DNA of 32,877 nt, taken from Candidatus Anaerobiospirillum merdipullorum. GTDB taxonomy: Bacteria; Pseudomonadota; Gammaproteobacteria; Enterobacterales; Succinivibrionaceae. Made by a program: the position numbers and the translations under genes. How positions within the stretch are numbered: position 1 is the first letter of the stretch; every line of letters starts with the position of its first letter. Shown piece by piece: positions 14,819 through 24,091 of the stretch. The DNA is taken from assembly GCA_018883895.1 (NCBI GenBank), contig JAHLFG010000038.1, positions 1 to 32,877 of the forward strand, given 5' to 3'. The notes under the pieces were generated by a model. That model was not told where the DNA came from, made no database searches, and saw only the letters and a list, made by a program, of their open reading frames with translations.

Positions 14819-17683
14819 TTAGAGGGCCTTAATTTCCTCTAATTGAGCCAATACCTTAGCAAGCTGTGTGCGATTGAGCTCAAGCTGAGCTTTGGCACCT
14901 TCAATGATCTTAGCCGGGGCCTTGGAGACAAAGGCTTCATTGTTAAGCTTAGCCTCACCACCCTTAATTAAGCCTTCAAGCTTGCTTGCCATCTGGCTTA
15001 AGCGCTTAATCTCATCTTCCTTATTGACCAGATCTTTCATCGGTACTAAGGCCTCGCAGGTACCAAAAGGCTTGGCTGCGCACGGTACGGTCTTTTCATC
15101 AGCGGCAACAAAGGACAGCTTGCTAATGCCGCCTAAGGTGGCATAGAGATAGAAGTTATCCTCTAAGATCTGTTGCTGCTTTTCATCGGCACCACGCACC
15201 AAGACTTCAAATTGGGCATTGGGGTTGGCCTTCATTTCAGCACGTAAGTTACGTACGGTGATAACTAAGTCCTTAATGAGGCCAATCTGCGCTTCAGCCT
15301 CTGCATCGTGGCTAAAGTCACAAGCCTTAGGATAAGGGGCATGCATAATGGTATCCGCTCCCTTACCGATGCACGGGGCAGCCTTTTGCCAAATCACCTC
15401 GGTAATAAACGGCATCACCGGATGAGCTAAGCGGGCAAAGCATTCCATCACCACGGTTAAGTTGGCGGCGGTAATTTCCTTTTGCGCTGCCGTGAGTTTA
15501 TCGTTCTCTAAAATGGCCTTGGAGAACTCGATATACCACGAGCAATACTCATCCCAAATAAAGGCATAGATGGCAGCGGCCGCCTGATCAAAGCGATAGT
15601 TATCCATCGCCTGGCGAATGTCATGAATGGCCGTGGCAAGTTTCGAGCAGATGAAGCGATCGGCCAGGCCCAAATCCTGCACGGCCGGCACGGCATAGTG
15701 CTTTTCACCTAGGCCAAATTTCATACTCAGGAAGCGGGTGGCGTTCCATAACTTATTGCAGAAGTTGCGATAACCATCCAAGCGCTTCATATCCCAGTTA
15801 ATGTCGCGGCCATTGGAGGCTAAAGCGCATAAGGTAAAGCGTAAGGCGTCGGTGCCATGCGGGGCAATGCCCTCGGGGAATTGCTTGCGCGTACGTTTTT
15901 CAATCTGCTGGGCCTTTTGCGGCTGCATCATATTGGCCGTGCGCTTGTGCACCAGGCTTTCAATGTCGATACCATCAATCATGTCTAAGGGGTCAAGTAC
16001 ATTGCCCTTGGACTTAGACATCTTCTGGCCTTCTTCATCACGAATCAGACCGGTGACATAGACGGTCTTAAACGGCACCTGCGGATTGCCATCCTTATCC
16101 TTCATAAAGTGCATGGTCATCATGATCATGCGTGCTACCCAGAAGAAGATAATGTCAAAGCCGGTGACTAAGACGGAAGTGGGATGGAAGAGCTCCAATT
16201 CCTTGGTCTTCTCCGGCCAGCCTAAGGTAGAGAAGGTCCACAGCGCCGAGGAGAACCAGGTGTCCAAGACATCCGGATCTTGAGTTAACTTAACGGCAGC
16301 ATCTAAGTGATACTTGGAGCGCACCTCATCTTCAGTGTGGGCCACATAGACCTTTCCTTGCTCGTCATACCAAGCAGGAATACGGTGGCCCCACCACAGC
16401 TGACGGGAAATACACCAATCTTGTAGCTCGCGCATCCATGAGAAGTACATATTGGCATATTGAGCCGGCACGAACTTAATGCGCCCATCTTCCACTGCCT
16501 CAATGGCAGGCTTGCCTAAAACCGACGCGCGCACATACCACTGATCGGTAAGTAAAGGCTCAATCGGCACGCCACCGCGATCGCCAAACGGCTGGGCTAA
16601 GGTGTGATCTTCAATCTTTTCTAGTAAACCCTGTTCCTTGAGATCTTCAACCATCACCTTGCGCGCCTCAAAGCGCTCTAAGCCCTGATAGCGCTCGGGA
16701 ATGGCGCCGGAGACTTGGTCGGTGGGCTGACCATTGGTATCAAAGACCTCGCCTTCATTTTTAATGTGGGCATCTTCGGTCATGATATTAATCATGCACA
16801 GCTGTTGACGCTTACCGACCTGATAGTCGTTAAAGTCATGGGCCGGGGTGATCTTCACACAACCAGTACCGGTGGTCATGTCGGCATGCATATCAGCGAC
16901 AATAGGGATACGTCTGCCCACTAAAGGCAGGATTAAGTCTTTACCGACTAAATCGTTATAACGCTCATCATTGGGGTTAACGGCTACTGCGGTATCACCT
17001 AATAAGGTCTCGGGGCGGGTGGTGGCCACTAAGAGATAATCCTTACCTTCCTTGGTCTTAAGCCCGTCGGCTAACGGATAGCGGATATACCACATCGAGC
17101 CCTTAACTTCGCGATTTTCCACTTCCAAATCGGAAATAGCGGTGCGCAGTTTGGGATCCCAGTTGACCAGCCGCTTACCACGATAAATTAAATCTTTATC
17201 GTACAGGCGCACAAAGACCTCAGTTACCGCCTTAGACAGGCCGGCGTCCATGGTAAAGCGCTCGCGGCTCCAATCGACCGAGGCGCCTAAGCGACGCATC
17301 TGCTTGGTAATCGTCCCACCGGACTCTTCCTTCCACTTCCATACGCGCCGAATGAACTCATCGCGGCCCAAATCATGGCGGGTTAAATGCTCTTCGGCCG
17401 CTAATTTACGCTCGACCACCATCTGTGTGGCGATACCGGCATGGTCGGTACCACATTGCCACAGCGTGTCATATTTATCCATGCGGTGATAGCGAATGAG
17501 GGCATCCATGATGGTCTGCTGGAAGGCATGACCCATATGCAAGGAGCCGGTAACATTAGGCGGAGGCAGGGCAATGGAGTAATTGGGAGCACTTTCATCG
17601 TAGCTGGGCTTAAAGTAGCCTTGTTGTTCCCAATTGTGATAGATATCTTTTTCAAATTTTTCCGGCTGATAGGTTTTTTCCAT
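14819..17683 (-). CDS. valS: Valyl-tRNA synthetase
   Basis: A 954-residue class Ia synthetase that charges tRNA-Val and edits mischarged Thr. HIGH is present as HMGH (49-52), preceded by [14 protein letters not shown] is at 554-558, the same numbering as in E. coli ValS if the start is the ATG at 17683 (MEKTYQP..., as in E. coli MEKTYNP...). The CP1 editing domain carries [10 protein letters not shown] and [12 protein letters not shown]. The C-terminal ~65 residues form the coiled coil typical of ValS. Other in-frame starts lie at 17689, 17692 and a GTG at 17704; none has a strong SD, so the choice rests on alignment. Single-gene unit with its own promoter and terminator. Confidence 0.97.
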   Translation of the reverse strand: MEKTYQPEKFEKDIYHNWEQQGYFKPSYDESAPNYSIALPPPNVTGSLHMGHAFQQTIMDALIRYHRMDKYDTLWQCGTDHAGIATQMVVERKLAAEEHLTRHDLGRDEFIRRVWKWKEESGGTITKQMRRLGASVDWSRERFTMDAGLSKAVTEVFVRLYDKDLIYRGKRLVNWDPKLRTAISDLEVENREVKGSMWYIRYPLADGLKTKEGKDYLLVATTRPETLLGDTAVAVNPNDERYNDLVGKDLILPLVGRRIPIVADMHADMTTGTGCVKITPAHDFNDYQVGKRQQLCMINIMTEDAHIKNEGEVFDTNGQPTDQVSGAIPERYQGLERFEARKVMVEDLKEQGLLEKIEDHTLAQPFGDRGGVPIEPLLTDQWYVRASVLGKPAIEAVEDGRIKFVPAQYANMYFSWMRELQDWCISRQLWWGHRIPAWYDEQGKVYVAHTEDEVRSKYHLDAAVKLTQDPDVLDTWFSSALWTFSTLGWPEKTKELELFHPTSVLVTGFDIIFFWVARMIMMTMHFMKDKDGNPQVPFKTVYVTGLIRDEEGQKMSKSKGNVLDPLDMIDGIDIESLVHKRTANMMQPQKAQQIEKRTRKQFPEGIAPHGTDALRFTLCALASNGRDINWDMKRLDGYRNFCNKLWNATRFLSMKFGLGEKHYAVPAVQDLGLADRFICSKLATAIHDIRQAMDNYRFDQAAAAIYAFIWDEYCSWYIEFSKAILENDKLTAAQKEITAANLTVVMECFARLAHPVMPFITEVIWQKAAPCIGKGADTIMHAPYPKACDFSHDAEAEAQIGLIKDLVITVRNLRAEMKANPNAQFEVLVRGADEKQQQILEDNFYLYATLGGISKLSFVAADEKTVPCAAKPFGTCEALVPMKDLVNKEDEIKRLSQMASKLEGLIKGGEAKLNNEAFVSKAPAKIIEGAKAQLELNRTQLAKVLAQLEEIKAL

Positions 17684-18039
17684 TTCCATCATGACAATCC
17701 ACACTTATGTTTACAGTAGGCAAGCGCTGCGACTTTGCTAAAGACCTAAGTATGAGGGGCGCGCTGCTTAAAAATTGGGGATAATTCTATCTGTTTTACC
17801 GCGTGCTGTCACGAAAAAGCGCGGAGATAAGTTCCTTTTGGGGCAGGCAGGTAGCATCTTACGCCTTTAGCTTAACGCATTTTACTTTAAGCCTGCGGCG
17901 CTAAAATTGAGCTTTGGGCATTTTTTGTTTAAAATCAAGTTGTTTTATGCGCACAATATTTTTAATAAAAGTATATAAAATCAATACATTAGCGTAAGGC
18001 TCCGTACCTTATGCTAGGTTTAAAGGTAGCCTTAAAGTC
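17684..18039. other. Divergent valS/mltG promoter region
   Basis: A 356-base gap with no supported gene. The right third is very AT-rich (17930-17990), with several TTGTTT and TATAAA-like hexamers but no clearly spaced pair for mltG. The left half holds the valS promoter and a ~95-base valS leader. No T-box or other riboswitch pattern was recognised. Confidence 0.5.
17784..17812 (-). promoter_or_regulatory. Sigma-70 promoter of valS
   Basis: On the minus strand, -35 GTGACA (17812-17807) and -10 TAGAAT (17789-17784) are separated by exactly 17 bases; each matches consensus at five of six positions. Transcription would start near 17777, giving a leader of about 95 bases. Confidence 0.6.
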
Positions 18040-19230
18040 GTGACTGCATCTGCAAAAAAAGCACAGCCTGCAAAAAAGCCCGCCACCTCAGGAAAAAAGA
18101 CCATAACTGCAGGTAAAAAGTCGCCTGCGGCGGTAAAAAAGCCTCCGCGGCGTAAACTTTGGCCGTGGCTTCTTAGTACTGTTAGCGTAGTTATCCTTGC
18201 GTTAGTTGCTGCCTTTTATTGGCAATTACAAAGTCTGGAGCGCTATGTGGTGCCGGCACAGGATAAACCCTTTGCGCTGACCGCCGGCATGCGTGCCCGC
18301 ACGGTGGTGACTTCCTTGACGCAGGATAAGTTCAATCCACTGGTGGTGTGGGCTTATGTCAAATTACATGAAAAAGAGTTTTCGGCCATTCAAAAGGGAG
18401 CCTATATCGTCGATGGCAAGAGCACGGTAACAGATTTACTTACGCGTATGGCCCGTGGTGAGGTCTTTATGCCCAAGCCCTTTACCGTGGCCTTAGTTGA
18501 AGGGATGAATATTGAGCAATTAAAGATCCGTTTGCAAAAAAGCGCGCATTTAAACTTTGATGCAGACGCTTGTTTTTTGCATAGCGCTGACTTTATGCAA
18601 GAGGTCTTAAGTAAGGAGCAATTGGACTTTTTAGGCGGTCCTAAGGATAGTCTTGAAGGCCTGTTAATGCCGGCTACCTATCCTTATTATCAAGATGATA
18701 GTGCCAAGGCCCTCCTGACGCAGGCTTTGCGGGCGATGGTAGATTTTTTGCAACAAGAATGGCCACAGCGCAGCGTAAATAAAGTTTTAAACGATCCGTA
18801 CGAGGCTTTAATCTTAGCTTCCATTGTTGAACGTGAAAGCTCGCTTAATAGTGAGAAACCGCTCATCGCGGGGGTGTTTTGTAATCGCTTAAAGCAAGGG
18901 ATCCGTTTGCAAACCGATCCGGCGGTCATGTATGGGGTAGCCCCGGATTTTCGTGGTCCATTGCGGCGCAGTCATTTAAATAAGGACTCGCCGTACAATA
19001 CCTATACTCGCGCCGGATTGCCACCTACGCCGATAGCGCAACCTAGTAAGGAGGCGATTTTAGCCGTCTTGCATCCGGCTGCCACCAAGGCGCTGTACTT
19101 TGTGGCCAAAAGCTATGATCCACAGGATGGCCACAATTTTGCGGCGACCTTAAAAGAACACAATCGTAATGTTGCGGCCTATCGCAAGAGCGTGCGGGAG
19201 TATAAACAAGCCCAAGCTAATAATGAATGA
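18040..19230 (+). CDS. mltG: MltG, endolytic murein transglycosylase
   Basis: A 396-residue YceG-domain protein that cuts nascent glycan strands and acts as a terminator of peptidoglycan polymerisation. One membrane segment (about 41-60) anchors a periplasmic catalytic domain. Motifs: EGMNIEQL, LLMPATYPYY, the catalytic block ASIVERESS with probable catalytic Glu264, LQTDPAVMYG and SPYNTYTRAGLPPTPI. The N-terminal ~38 cytoplasmic residues are an unusual Lys/Ala/Pro-rich segment, making the protein longer than E. coli MltG (340). The start is a GTG with a weak SD; the ATG at 18010 is out of frame. It heads the mltG-tmk-holB order also found in E. coli. Confidence 0.93.
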   Translation: MTASAKKAQPAKKPATSGKKTITAGKKSPAAVKKPPRRKLWPWLLSTVSVVILALVAAFYWQLQSLERYVVPAQDKPFALTAGMRARTVVTSLTQDKFNPLVVWAYVKLHEKEFSAIQKGAYIVDGKSTVTDLLTRMARGEVFMPKPFTVALVEGMNIEQLKIRLQKSAHLNFDADACFLHSADFMQEVLSKEQLDFLGGPKDSLEGLLMPATYPYYQDDSAKALLTQALRAMVDFLQQEWPQRSVNKVLNDPYEALILASIVERESSLNSEKPLIAGVFCNRLKQGIRLQTDPAVMYGVAPDFRGPLRRSHLNKDSPYNTYTRAGLPPTPIAQPSKEAILAVLHPAATKALYFVAKSYDPQDGHNFAATLKEHNRNVAAYRKSVREYKQAQANNE

Positions 19231-19239
19231 TGGTGATGC

Positions 19240-19899
19240 ATGGCAGATGAATTAAACAATGCGGCCGACGGCCGTCGCGGTTTCTTTATTACCTTTGAAG
19301 GTGGTGAAGGTGCCGGCAAGAGTACCTTAGTGCAAAAAGTAGCGGCTAACCTGCAGGCACAAGGACATGAGGTGGTGACCTTACGTGAGCCCGGAGGCAC
19401 TGCGCTGGGGGAAAACTTGCGCGCCATCTTAAAAAATCAACATACCAGCGAGCCTATCTGCGCGCAGGCGGAGCTTTTAATGATGTATGCCTCACGCGTG
19501 CAATTGGTTAATTTGCAAATTAAACCGGCCTTAGCGCGTGGAGCGATGGTACTGTGCGATAGACACGATCTCTCCTCCTTTGCCTATCAAGGCGGGGGGC
19601 GCGGTTTACCCTTTAATACTATTAACCAAGTAAGGCAGGCGGTTTTAGGCGACTTTACCCCGGATCTGACCATACTTATCGATGTGCCGGTTGAAGTTGG
19701 CATGCAACGCGTGCGTGCCCGTGGAGAGCGCGATCGCTTTGAGCTGGAGCAACTTGCTTTCTTTGAGCGGGTGCGCCGGGCCTATTTACAGGTAGGGGCG
19801 CTACTTCCTTATGTCAAGATTATCGATGGTACCTTGAATGAAAAAGAGGTAGCCGCTGCCGCCTGGCAGGAAATTTGCGCTAGATTAAAGGAGCGCTAA
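19240..19899 (+). CDS. tmk: Thymidylate kinase
   Basis: A 219-residue kinase that converts dTMP to dTDP with ATP, essential for DNA synthesis. P-loop FEGGEGAGKST (19-29), the DR motif LCDRHDLSSFAYQGGGRG (substrate and base recognition), and an Arg-containing LID region RARGERDRFE, as in E. coli-type TMPKs. Length matches the family (213 in E. coli). It starts nine bases after mltG with only a weak SD (GGTGA), which suggests translational coupling. An ~14-residue N-terminal lead precedes the usual start of the fold. Confidence 0.96.
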   Translation: MADELNNAADGRRGFFITFEGGEGAGKSTLVQKVAANLQAQGHEVVTLREPGGTALGENLRAILKNQHTSEPICAQAELLMMYASRVQLVNLQIKPALARGAMVLCDRHDLSSFAYQGGGRGLPFNTINQVRQAVLGDFTPDLTILIDVPVEVGMQRVRARGERDRFELEQLAFFERVRRAYLQVGALLPYVKIIDGTLNEKEVAAAAWQEICARLKER

Positions 19900-19900
19900 G

Positions 19901-20962
19901 ATGCTGTATCCGTGGTTGCAAGAGAGTTTTCACACCTTTGCCACTGCCTGTGGGCAGGGACGTCTGCCAGGCTCGGTGATTTTGGCAGGCCACAGTGATT
20001 TAGGCACTTTAGACTTGGCCCTGGAGTGTGCGCGCTTTTATCTGTGTGAGCACAAAGAGCAGGGCGTGGCCTGTGGCACTTGTCGCTCGTGTAAGAGTTT
20101 TGTCGCCGGCGCACATGCTGATTTTATTGTGGTGCGTCCCACCCTTAAAGATGAGGCGGATGCAGGGCTTGATGTGCTGACCAATCCGCTACCTTTGTTG
20201 CAAGAGGCTGCCAACATCGAAGATAACGGGGCACAGCGGCGTAGCGTGCGCATTGACAGCATTCGTAAGCTCATCGAGTGGCTCAATTTGTCCCATGTTG
20301 GGGGGCAGGGTAAGGTCGCTATCGTGCATGAGGCCCACACCATGCCCGTAGGTGCAGCTAACAGCATTTTAAAAAGCTTTGAAGAGCCGCCCCCGCATAC
20401 CCTCATTATCCTTACGGCTAAAAGTTTAGAAAGCCTGTTGCCGACCATTATCTCGCGCGCCTTTAAGCTTAAAGTCACGGTCCCCACCTTAACGCAGGCG
20501 CAGGAATTTTTGCAGCCCTATGGTTTTGCTGACAGCAAAATTGCCATCGCCTTGGCCTTAAGTCAGCAGGCGCCCTTGGGAGCTTTACGCCTGCTCCAAC
20601 AGGGCGTGATTGATAAGACCCAAGAGATTTTGACCCTGTTGCCTCCAGCCTTAAATGGGGGCTCTGACGTGGCGGTGGTGGAAAAACTTGCCGCTTTGGG
20701 ACCTGCCTTAGAGGTGACTATCTTAGGCGAACTTACGCGTGAGCTGTTAAAATATAAAGCCGGGCTTAGTGTGACGCAGTTGCCGCTGTTAAACCCGCAG
20801 AGTGCGGCGGCATTGTGTCGCTTGCCAGCCGAGCATTTATTTACGGCATTAAGTGATCTGCAGCATTTTGCGCTACAAGCTCCCTTTATTCCGCCGCGGG
20901 CGCCACTTGCTTTGTTGCGCGCCTGGATTAGAGCTTTAGCTAACGCACCGCGTACAAGGTAG
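19901..20962 (+). CDS. holB: DNA polymerase III delta' subunit
   Basis: A 353-residue clamp-loader subunit (E. coli 334). A zinc site of four Cys (49, 58, 61, 64) spaced as in E. coli delta' is visible in CEHKEQGVACGTCRSC. As usual for delta', the Walker A site is degenerate (GHSDLGT). The sensor and partner regions VAIVHEAHTMPVGAANSILKSFEEPP are typical. The conserved SRC arginine-finger block reads SRA (TIISRAFKL), so the Cys of the motif is replaced while the Arg is kept. It starts one base after the tmk stop with AGGAG upstream. Confidence 0.95.
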   Translation: MLYPWLQESFHTFATACGQGRLPGSVILAGHSDLGTLDLALECARFYLCEHKEQGVACGTCRSCKSFVAGAHADFIVVRPTLKDEADAGLDVLTNPLPLLQEAANIEDNGAQRRSVRIDSIRKLIEWLNLSHVGGQGKVAIVHEAHTMPVGAANSILKSFEEPPPHTLIILTAKSLESLLPTIISRAFKLKVTVPTLTQAQEFLQPYGFADSKIAIALALSQQAPLGALRLLQQGVIDKTQEILTLLPPALNGGSDVAVVEKLAALGPALEVTILGELTRELLKYKAGLSVTQLPLLNPQSAAALCRLPAEHLFTALSDLQHFALQAPFIPPRAPLALLRAWIRALANAPRTR

Positions 20963-20968
20963 ATATAA

Positions 20969-22093
20969 ATGATCTTTTATAAGTACCTGTTCAAAGAAAT
21001 TGCCAAGACTCAGGTGGTTATCTTGATTATCTTGCTGACCATCTTTATCTGTCAAAGCTTAATCCGTTTGATAAGTCGCGCCGCGGTGGGCTCCTTACCG
21101 GTGGAATTGGTGTCCTCCTTGGCACTCTATGCCATCCCGGAAATTGCGCTTATCATGATCCCTTTGACCTTATTTTTAGCCATCTTGCTGACCCTAGGGC
21201 GCATTTGCTCGGATTCTGAGATGGTGGTCTTGCGCTCAGTGGGCTTTTCGCCGGTCAATGTGATGGCGGTGACCTTGGTGCTTGCCACTATTACCGCTTT
21301 TATCACCGGGTGGAATAGTGTCCATTTAATTCCGCAGGCGGCACAGGCGCGCGAGGAATTACAGCAAGATGCGCAGAACAATCCGCAATTTTTGCCCATT
21401 GAAAGTGGGCGCTTTGTGACCTTGGGTGATCGCTTTACCGTCTATATTGATGAAGTGGGCGGCGATGAAGATGAGAAAACTGTCGAGCGGATCTATGTGA
21501 TGGATGCGCCCTTTGCCAGTGATGGTGGCGCGATTACGCTGGCCAAGCGCGGCTATTTGCAAACTGATGCAGAAAATGTGCGCTGGCTGTATCTTTTTGA
21601 TGGCAAACGCTATGAGGCAAGTAGCAATGCCGAAAATTATCGACGCGTCAACTTTACTGAGTTTAAGGCTCCGGTGACGCGGGGGCCCGTGGCGGCACAG
21701 GAAGATTCCTCGAAGGATACTTTGTCTACTGCGCAATTAATGCAATCTGAGCGCATTGATTATCAAGTGGAGGCGCAATGGCGCATCTCTTCAATTTTTG
21801 CCGTTTTTGTACTTAGTATGGTGGCGGTGCCACTGTCGATGGTCAATCCGCGGCAGGGGCGCTTTGCCAAATTAATGCCGGCCTTACTTATCTATGCCGC
21901 TTACTATATGTTCCTCTTGTCAGCGCGCAATCTCATCAATCACCATCAGTTGCCACTTTATCCGGGGCTATACTTGGTGCCGGTGTTCTTTACTCTGTGC
22001 GTGGTGGTACCCCTGAACTTACCGCGCTACTATCTGCAAAATCTGTTTAAACGCCAAGATAACAGTACCCGCACGCGCAAGAAGCAGGCATAA
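20969..22093 (+). CDS. lptF: LptF, LPS export ABC permease
   Basis: A 374-residue YjgP/YjgQ-family permease (E. coli LptF 366). Three N-terminal membrane segments (about 12-35, 55-80, 98-120), a periplasmic beta-jellyroll domain (about 130-260) and three C-terminal segments (about 270-360). The N-terminal pattern IFYKYLFKEIAKTQ and TLGRICSDSEMVVLRSVGFSP (the coupling helix that contacts LptB) is diagnostic. With LptG and LptB it extracts LPS from the inner membrane and feeds the LptC-A-D bridge. It starts six bases after holB, so it is placed in the same transcription unit. AAGGTAG serves as SD. Confidence 0.95.
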   Translation: MIFYKYLFKEIAKTQVVILIILLTIFICQSLIRLISRAAVGSLPVELVSSLALYAIPEIALIMIPLTLFLAILLTLGRICSDSEMVVLRSVGFSPVNVMAVTLVLATITAFITGWNSVHLIPQAAQAREELQQDAQNNPQFLPIESGRFVTLGDRFTVYIDEVGGDEDEKTVERIYVMDAPFASDGGAITLAKRGYLQTDAENVRWLYLFDGKRYEASSNAENYRRVNFTEFKAPVTRGPVAAQEDSSKDTLSTAQLMQSERIDYQVEAQWRISSIFAVFVLSMVAVPLSMVNPRQGRFAKLMPALLIYAAYYMFLLSARNLINHHQLPLYPGLYLVPVFFTLCVVVPLNLPRYYLQNLFKRQDNSTRTRKKQA

Positions 22094-22102
22094 GGAGTAG
22101 CT

Positions 22103-23164
22103 ATGGGCATTTTAGATAAATATGTGGGTAAGCAGGTGGTATTGACCATTATCTTGGTTTCCATCTTTTTGCTCCTGTTAACTGGCCTTATTACCTTTAT
22201 CGATCAGATGCGCTATATCGGGCGTGGAGAAATTGGTTTTACCTTTTTAATTGGCTATCTGGGCTTGCAATTGCCAGGGCTCTTTGTGCTCTTCTTTCCC
22301 ATTGCGGTGCTACTAGGCGGCGTGATTGGTCTGGGACTTTTGGCACGCAACTCTGAGCTTATCATCTTGCAATCCGTCGGTATTTCCCGTGCCGGCATTG
22401 TGTTAAGCGCCTTAAAGTTAGTCTTTCCGCTTATCTTGCTGGTTTTTGCTATAGGTGAGGTGGCCGTGCCGCGTTTGGAGCAATATGCGGCCAATCAATA
22501 CAATCTCTATGCGGCACAAGGCAATATCTCGGTGACCTATGACGGACTGTGGCTACGTGAAGGCGAGAGCTTTATCGGCGTGCGCTATACCATGTCCGAT
22601 AATTCCTTAATGGGAATTGTGCGCTATGACTTCAATGGCGATGAATTGGTGGCAGTCAGCCGGGCCAAACGCGGTACCTATGAAGAAGGCTCATGGGTGA
22701 TGCACGATGTCGATAAGATTATTTTTGCCGCCGCTGAAGTGGTGCCGACGCATTTGGATCGTGAGACCTGGTGGTTACATTTAAATCCCGAACGGGTGGA
22801 GATTTTAGGTCTGCGCGGGCGTGATCTTACCATTGATGGCTTGCTTGACTATATCAATTACCTTGAAGATAACGGGCAAGATACCGCCTCCTATCGCTTG
22901 GAGCTTTACAATAAGATTATGTCGCCCTTTACCATGGTGGTGATGCTGCTGTTGGCGGCCTCTACCGTCTTTGGCCCGCTACGCTCGATGACCATGGGCG
23001 CACGCGTGGTGGCTGGTATTGCTTTGGGCTTTAGCTTCTATGTGGCCAATCAATTTGGAGCGCCTTTTGCCTTGGTCTATGGGCTGCCGCCTATCTTAGG
23101 AGCAAGCTTGCCAAGCCTTATCTTTTTACTGCTCGCCCTGTATCTGTTACGGGCCAAAACTTAA
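22103..23164 (+). CDS. lptG: LptG, LPS export ABC permease
   Basis: A 353-residue partner permease of LptF (E. coli LptG 360), with the same 3 TM + jellyroll + 3 TM plan. It begins MGILDKYVGKQV, close to the E. coli style start 'LDRYI', and has the coupling-helix block LGLLARNSELIILQSVGISR. The C-terminus shows the VFGPLRS and GARVVAGIALGFSFY segments usual in LptG. AAGGAG precedes the start and the gap to lptF is nine bases. LptB, LptA and LptC genes are not in the window. It is the last gene of the mltG-tmk-holB-lptF-lptG unit. Confidence 0.95.
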   Translation: MGILDKYVGKQVVLTIILVSIFLLLLTGLITFIDQMRYIGRGEIGFTFLIGYLGLQLPGLFVLFFPIAVLLGGVIGLGLLARNSELIILQSVGISRAGIVLSALKLVFPLILLVFAIGEVAVPRLEQYAANQYNLYAAQGNISVTYDGLWLREGESFIGVRYTMSDNSLMGIVRYDFNGDELVAVSRAKRGTYEEGSWVMHDVDKIIFAAAEVVPTHLDRETWWLHLNPERVEILGLRGRDLTIDGLLDYINYLEDNGQDTASYRLELYNKIMSPFTMVVMLLLAASTVFGPLRSMTMGARVVAGIALGFSFYVANQFGAPFALVYGLPPILGASLPSLIFLLLALYLLRAKT

Positions 23165-23327
23165 AACTCATACCGCGTGCTGCTTGGAAAGCTGCAGGGC
23201 TAAGCTAAACTAAAGCTACGGCTAAATGTCGCACGTTGACATTAACCTATAGGGGCACGCTTTAAGTTTGGCTTATGGGGAATAGCGCACCGAAAAAGGG
23301 CGTTTAAAGAGCATTTAAATACGTTAA

Positions 23328-23350
23328 GCCCCCGGGCTTTAGACGGGGGC
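23328..23350 (-). terminator. Probable terminator between lptG and the DUF805 gene
   Basis: A 7-bp stem (GCCCCCG 23328-23334, CGGGGGC 23344-23350) lies between the convergent genes. On the minus strand it lies 17 bases past the DUF805 stop, followed by only two T, so it is a weak intrinsic terminator; on the plus strand no T-run follows. Confidence 0.4.
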
Positions 23351-23366
23351 ATGGGGAAAGAGAAAA

Positions 23367-23942
23367 TTATTTTTCTATTTTGGTGAAATCACCATCGCTA
23401 CCGGGAATTTGCGCCCCCGGATTTGCAGGCTGTGCCGGGCTTGATTGACTTTCCGGCGTCGCTTGCTCACTGACATTAGGGGTAGCTAAGGCTAGACCAT
23501 TAGGATCGGGACCAAAGCGATTGGGACCACGCGTGCCCGGGAGGACAAAGAAGATCAAGAGCACGATGAAGATTAAACCACCGACGATAAAGATAATGCC
23601 GGCTATCGAGGTCAAGAAATCTGCGCTCAGGGCGGCAGCTAATAACATCACTATCATCCCTAAGATGAGAACACCGTAGGGAGCGACCAGCCACCACGCG
23701 GTACGGTCGATATCATGTAAACGGCGCGCCGCGGCACTGAGGGTGGTGATAAAGCTGAAAATTGAAAATACCAAGTAAAGGATCGCACCCACGATGGGGA
23801 CGAGGATGAGAATATTGACGATAACGCTAAGGATCATCAGCGCGAGCATATACCACCAATATTCCGCCCGAGGCGCGCGATCACGAAAGTTAAACGGCTT
23901 TTTAAGGGCACATGTTTTTACTGCATCAATAAAACCAACCAT
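23367..23942 (-). CDS. DUF805 membrane protein
   Basis: A 191-residue inner-membrane protein. The N-terminal FIDAVKTCALKKPFNFRDRAPRAEYWW is typical of DUF805 (YhaH/YhaI-type) proteins, as is ARRLHDIDRTAWW after the second membrane segment and the GTRGPNRFGPDP block after the last one. About four membrane segments. The last ~45 residues are a hydrophilic tail rich in Pro, Ser and Gln, longer than in most family members. The biochemical role of the family is unknown. AAGGA sits seven bases before the ATG. Single-gene unit. Confidence 0.88.
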   Translation of the reverse strand: MVGFIDAVKTCALKKPFNFRDRAPRAEYWWYMLALMILSVIVNILILVPIVGAILYLVFSIFSFITTLSAAARRLHDIDRTAWWLVAPYGVLILGMIVMLLAAALSADFLTSIAGIIFIVGGLIFIVLLIFFVLPGTRGPNRFGPDPNGLALATPNVSEQATPESQSSPAQPANPGAQIPGSDGDFTKIEK

Positions 23943-24046
23943 GATAATTCCTTAAGGTAGTGGATGAAGGTTAGCTGCAGTATAGCATTGAGCAACAATT
24001 AGAATTTTGAGGTAGGGCTAAAAAACTGTTTAATCTTAAGGTTAGA

Positions 24047-24077
24047 CCCATCGTGCAGTTGCGCGCGGCACGATGGG
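24047..24077 (-). terminator. Hairpin downstream of the yeiH-type gene
   Basis: A perfect 10-bp stem (CCCATCGTGC 24047-24056 with GCACGATGGG 24068-24077, 11-base loop) lies 15 bases past the stop codon. A six-T stretch on the minus strand (complement of A24020-24025) comes more than 20 bases later, so it is not a textbook intrinsic terminator, but it probably ends or protects the transcript. Confidence 0.5.
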
Positions 24078-24091
24078 CAAAAGATGGAGGG

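Noticed and set aside
15801-17719. Open frames on the plus strand opposite valS
   Set aside because: They are shadows of the valS codon pattern, with no SD, no conserved motif and no independent promoter.
17684-18039. T-box or other riboswitch upstream of valS
   Set aside because: No specifier-loop/antiterminator pattern was seen, and T-box control of valS is a Gram-positive trait; a plain sigma-70 promoter and ~95-base leader are enough.
23328-23350. Second IS200/IS605 end hairpin between lptG and the DUF805 gene
   Set aside because: It has a similar AAGCCCCCG...CGGGGGC stem, but the flank is CATGGGG, not TAGTTGAC, and no omega-RNA-like second hairpin is next to it; a terminator explains it better.
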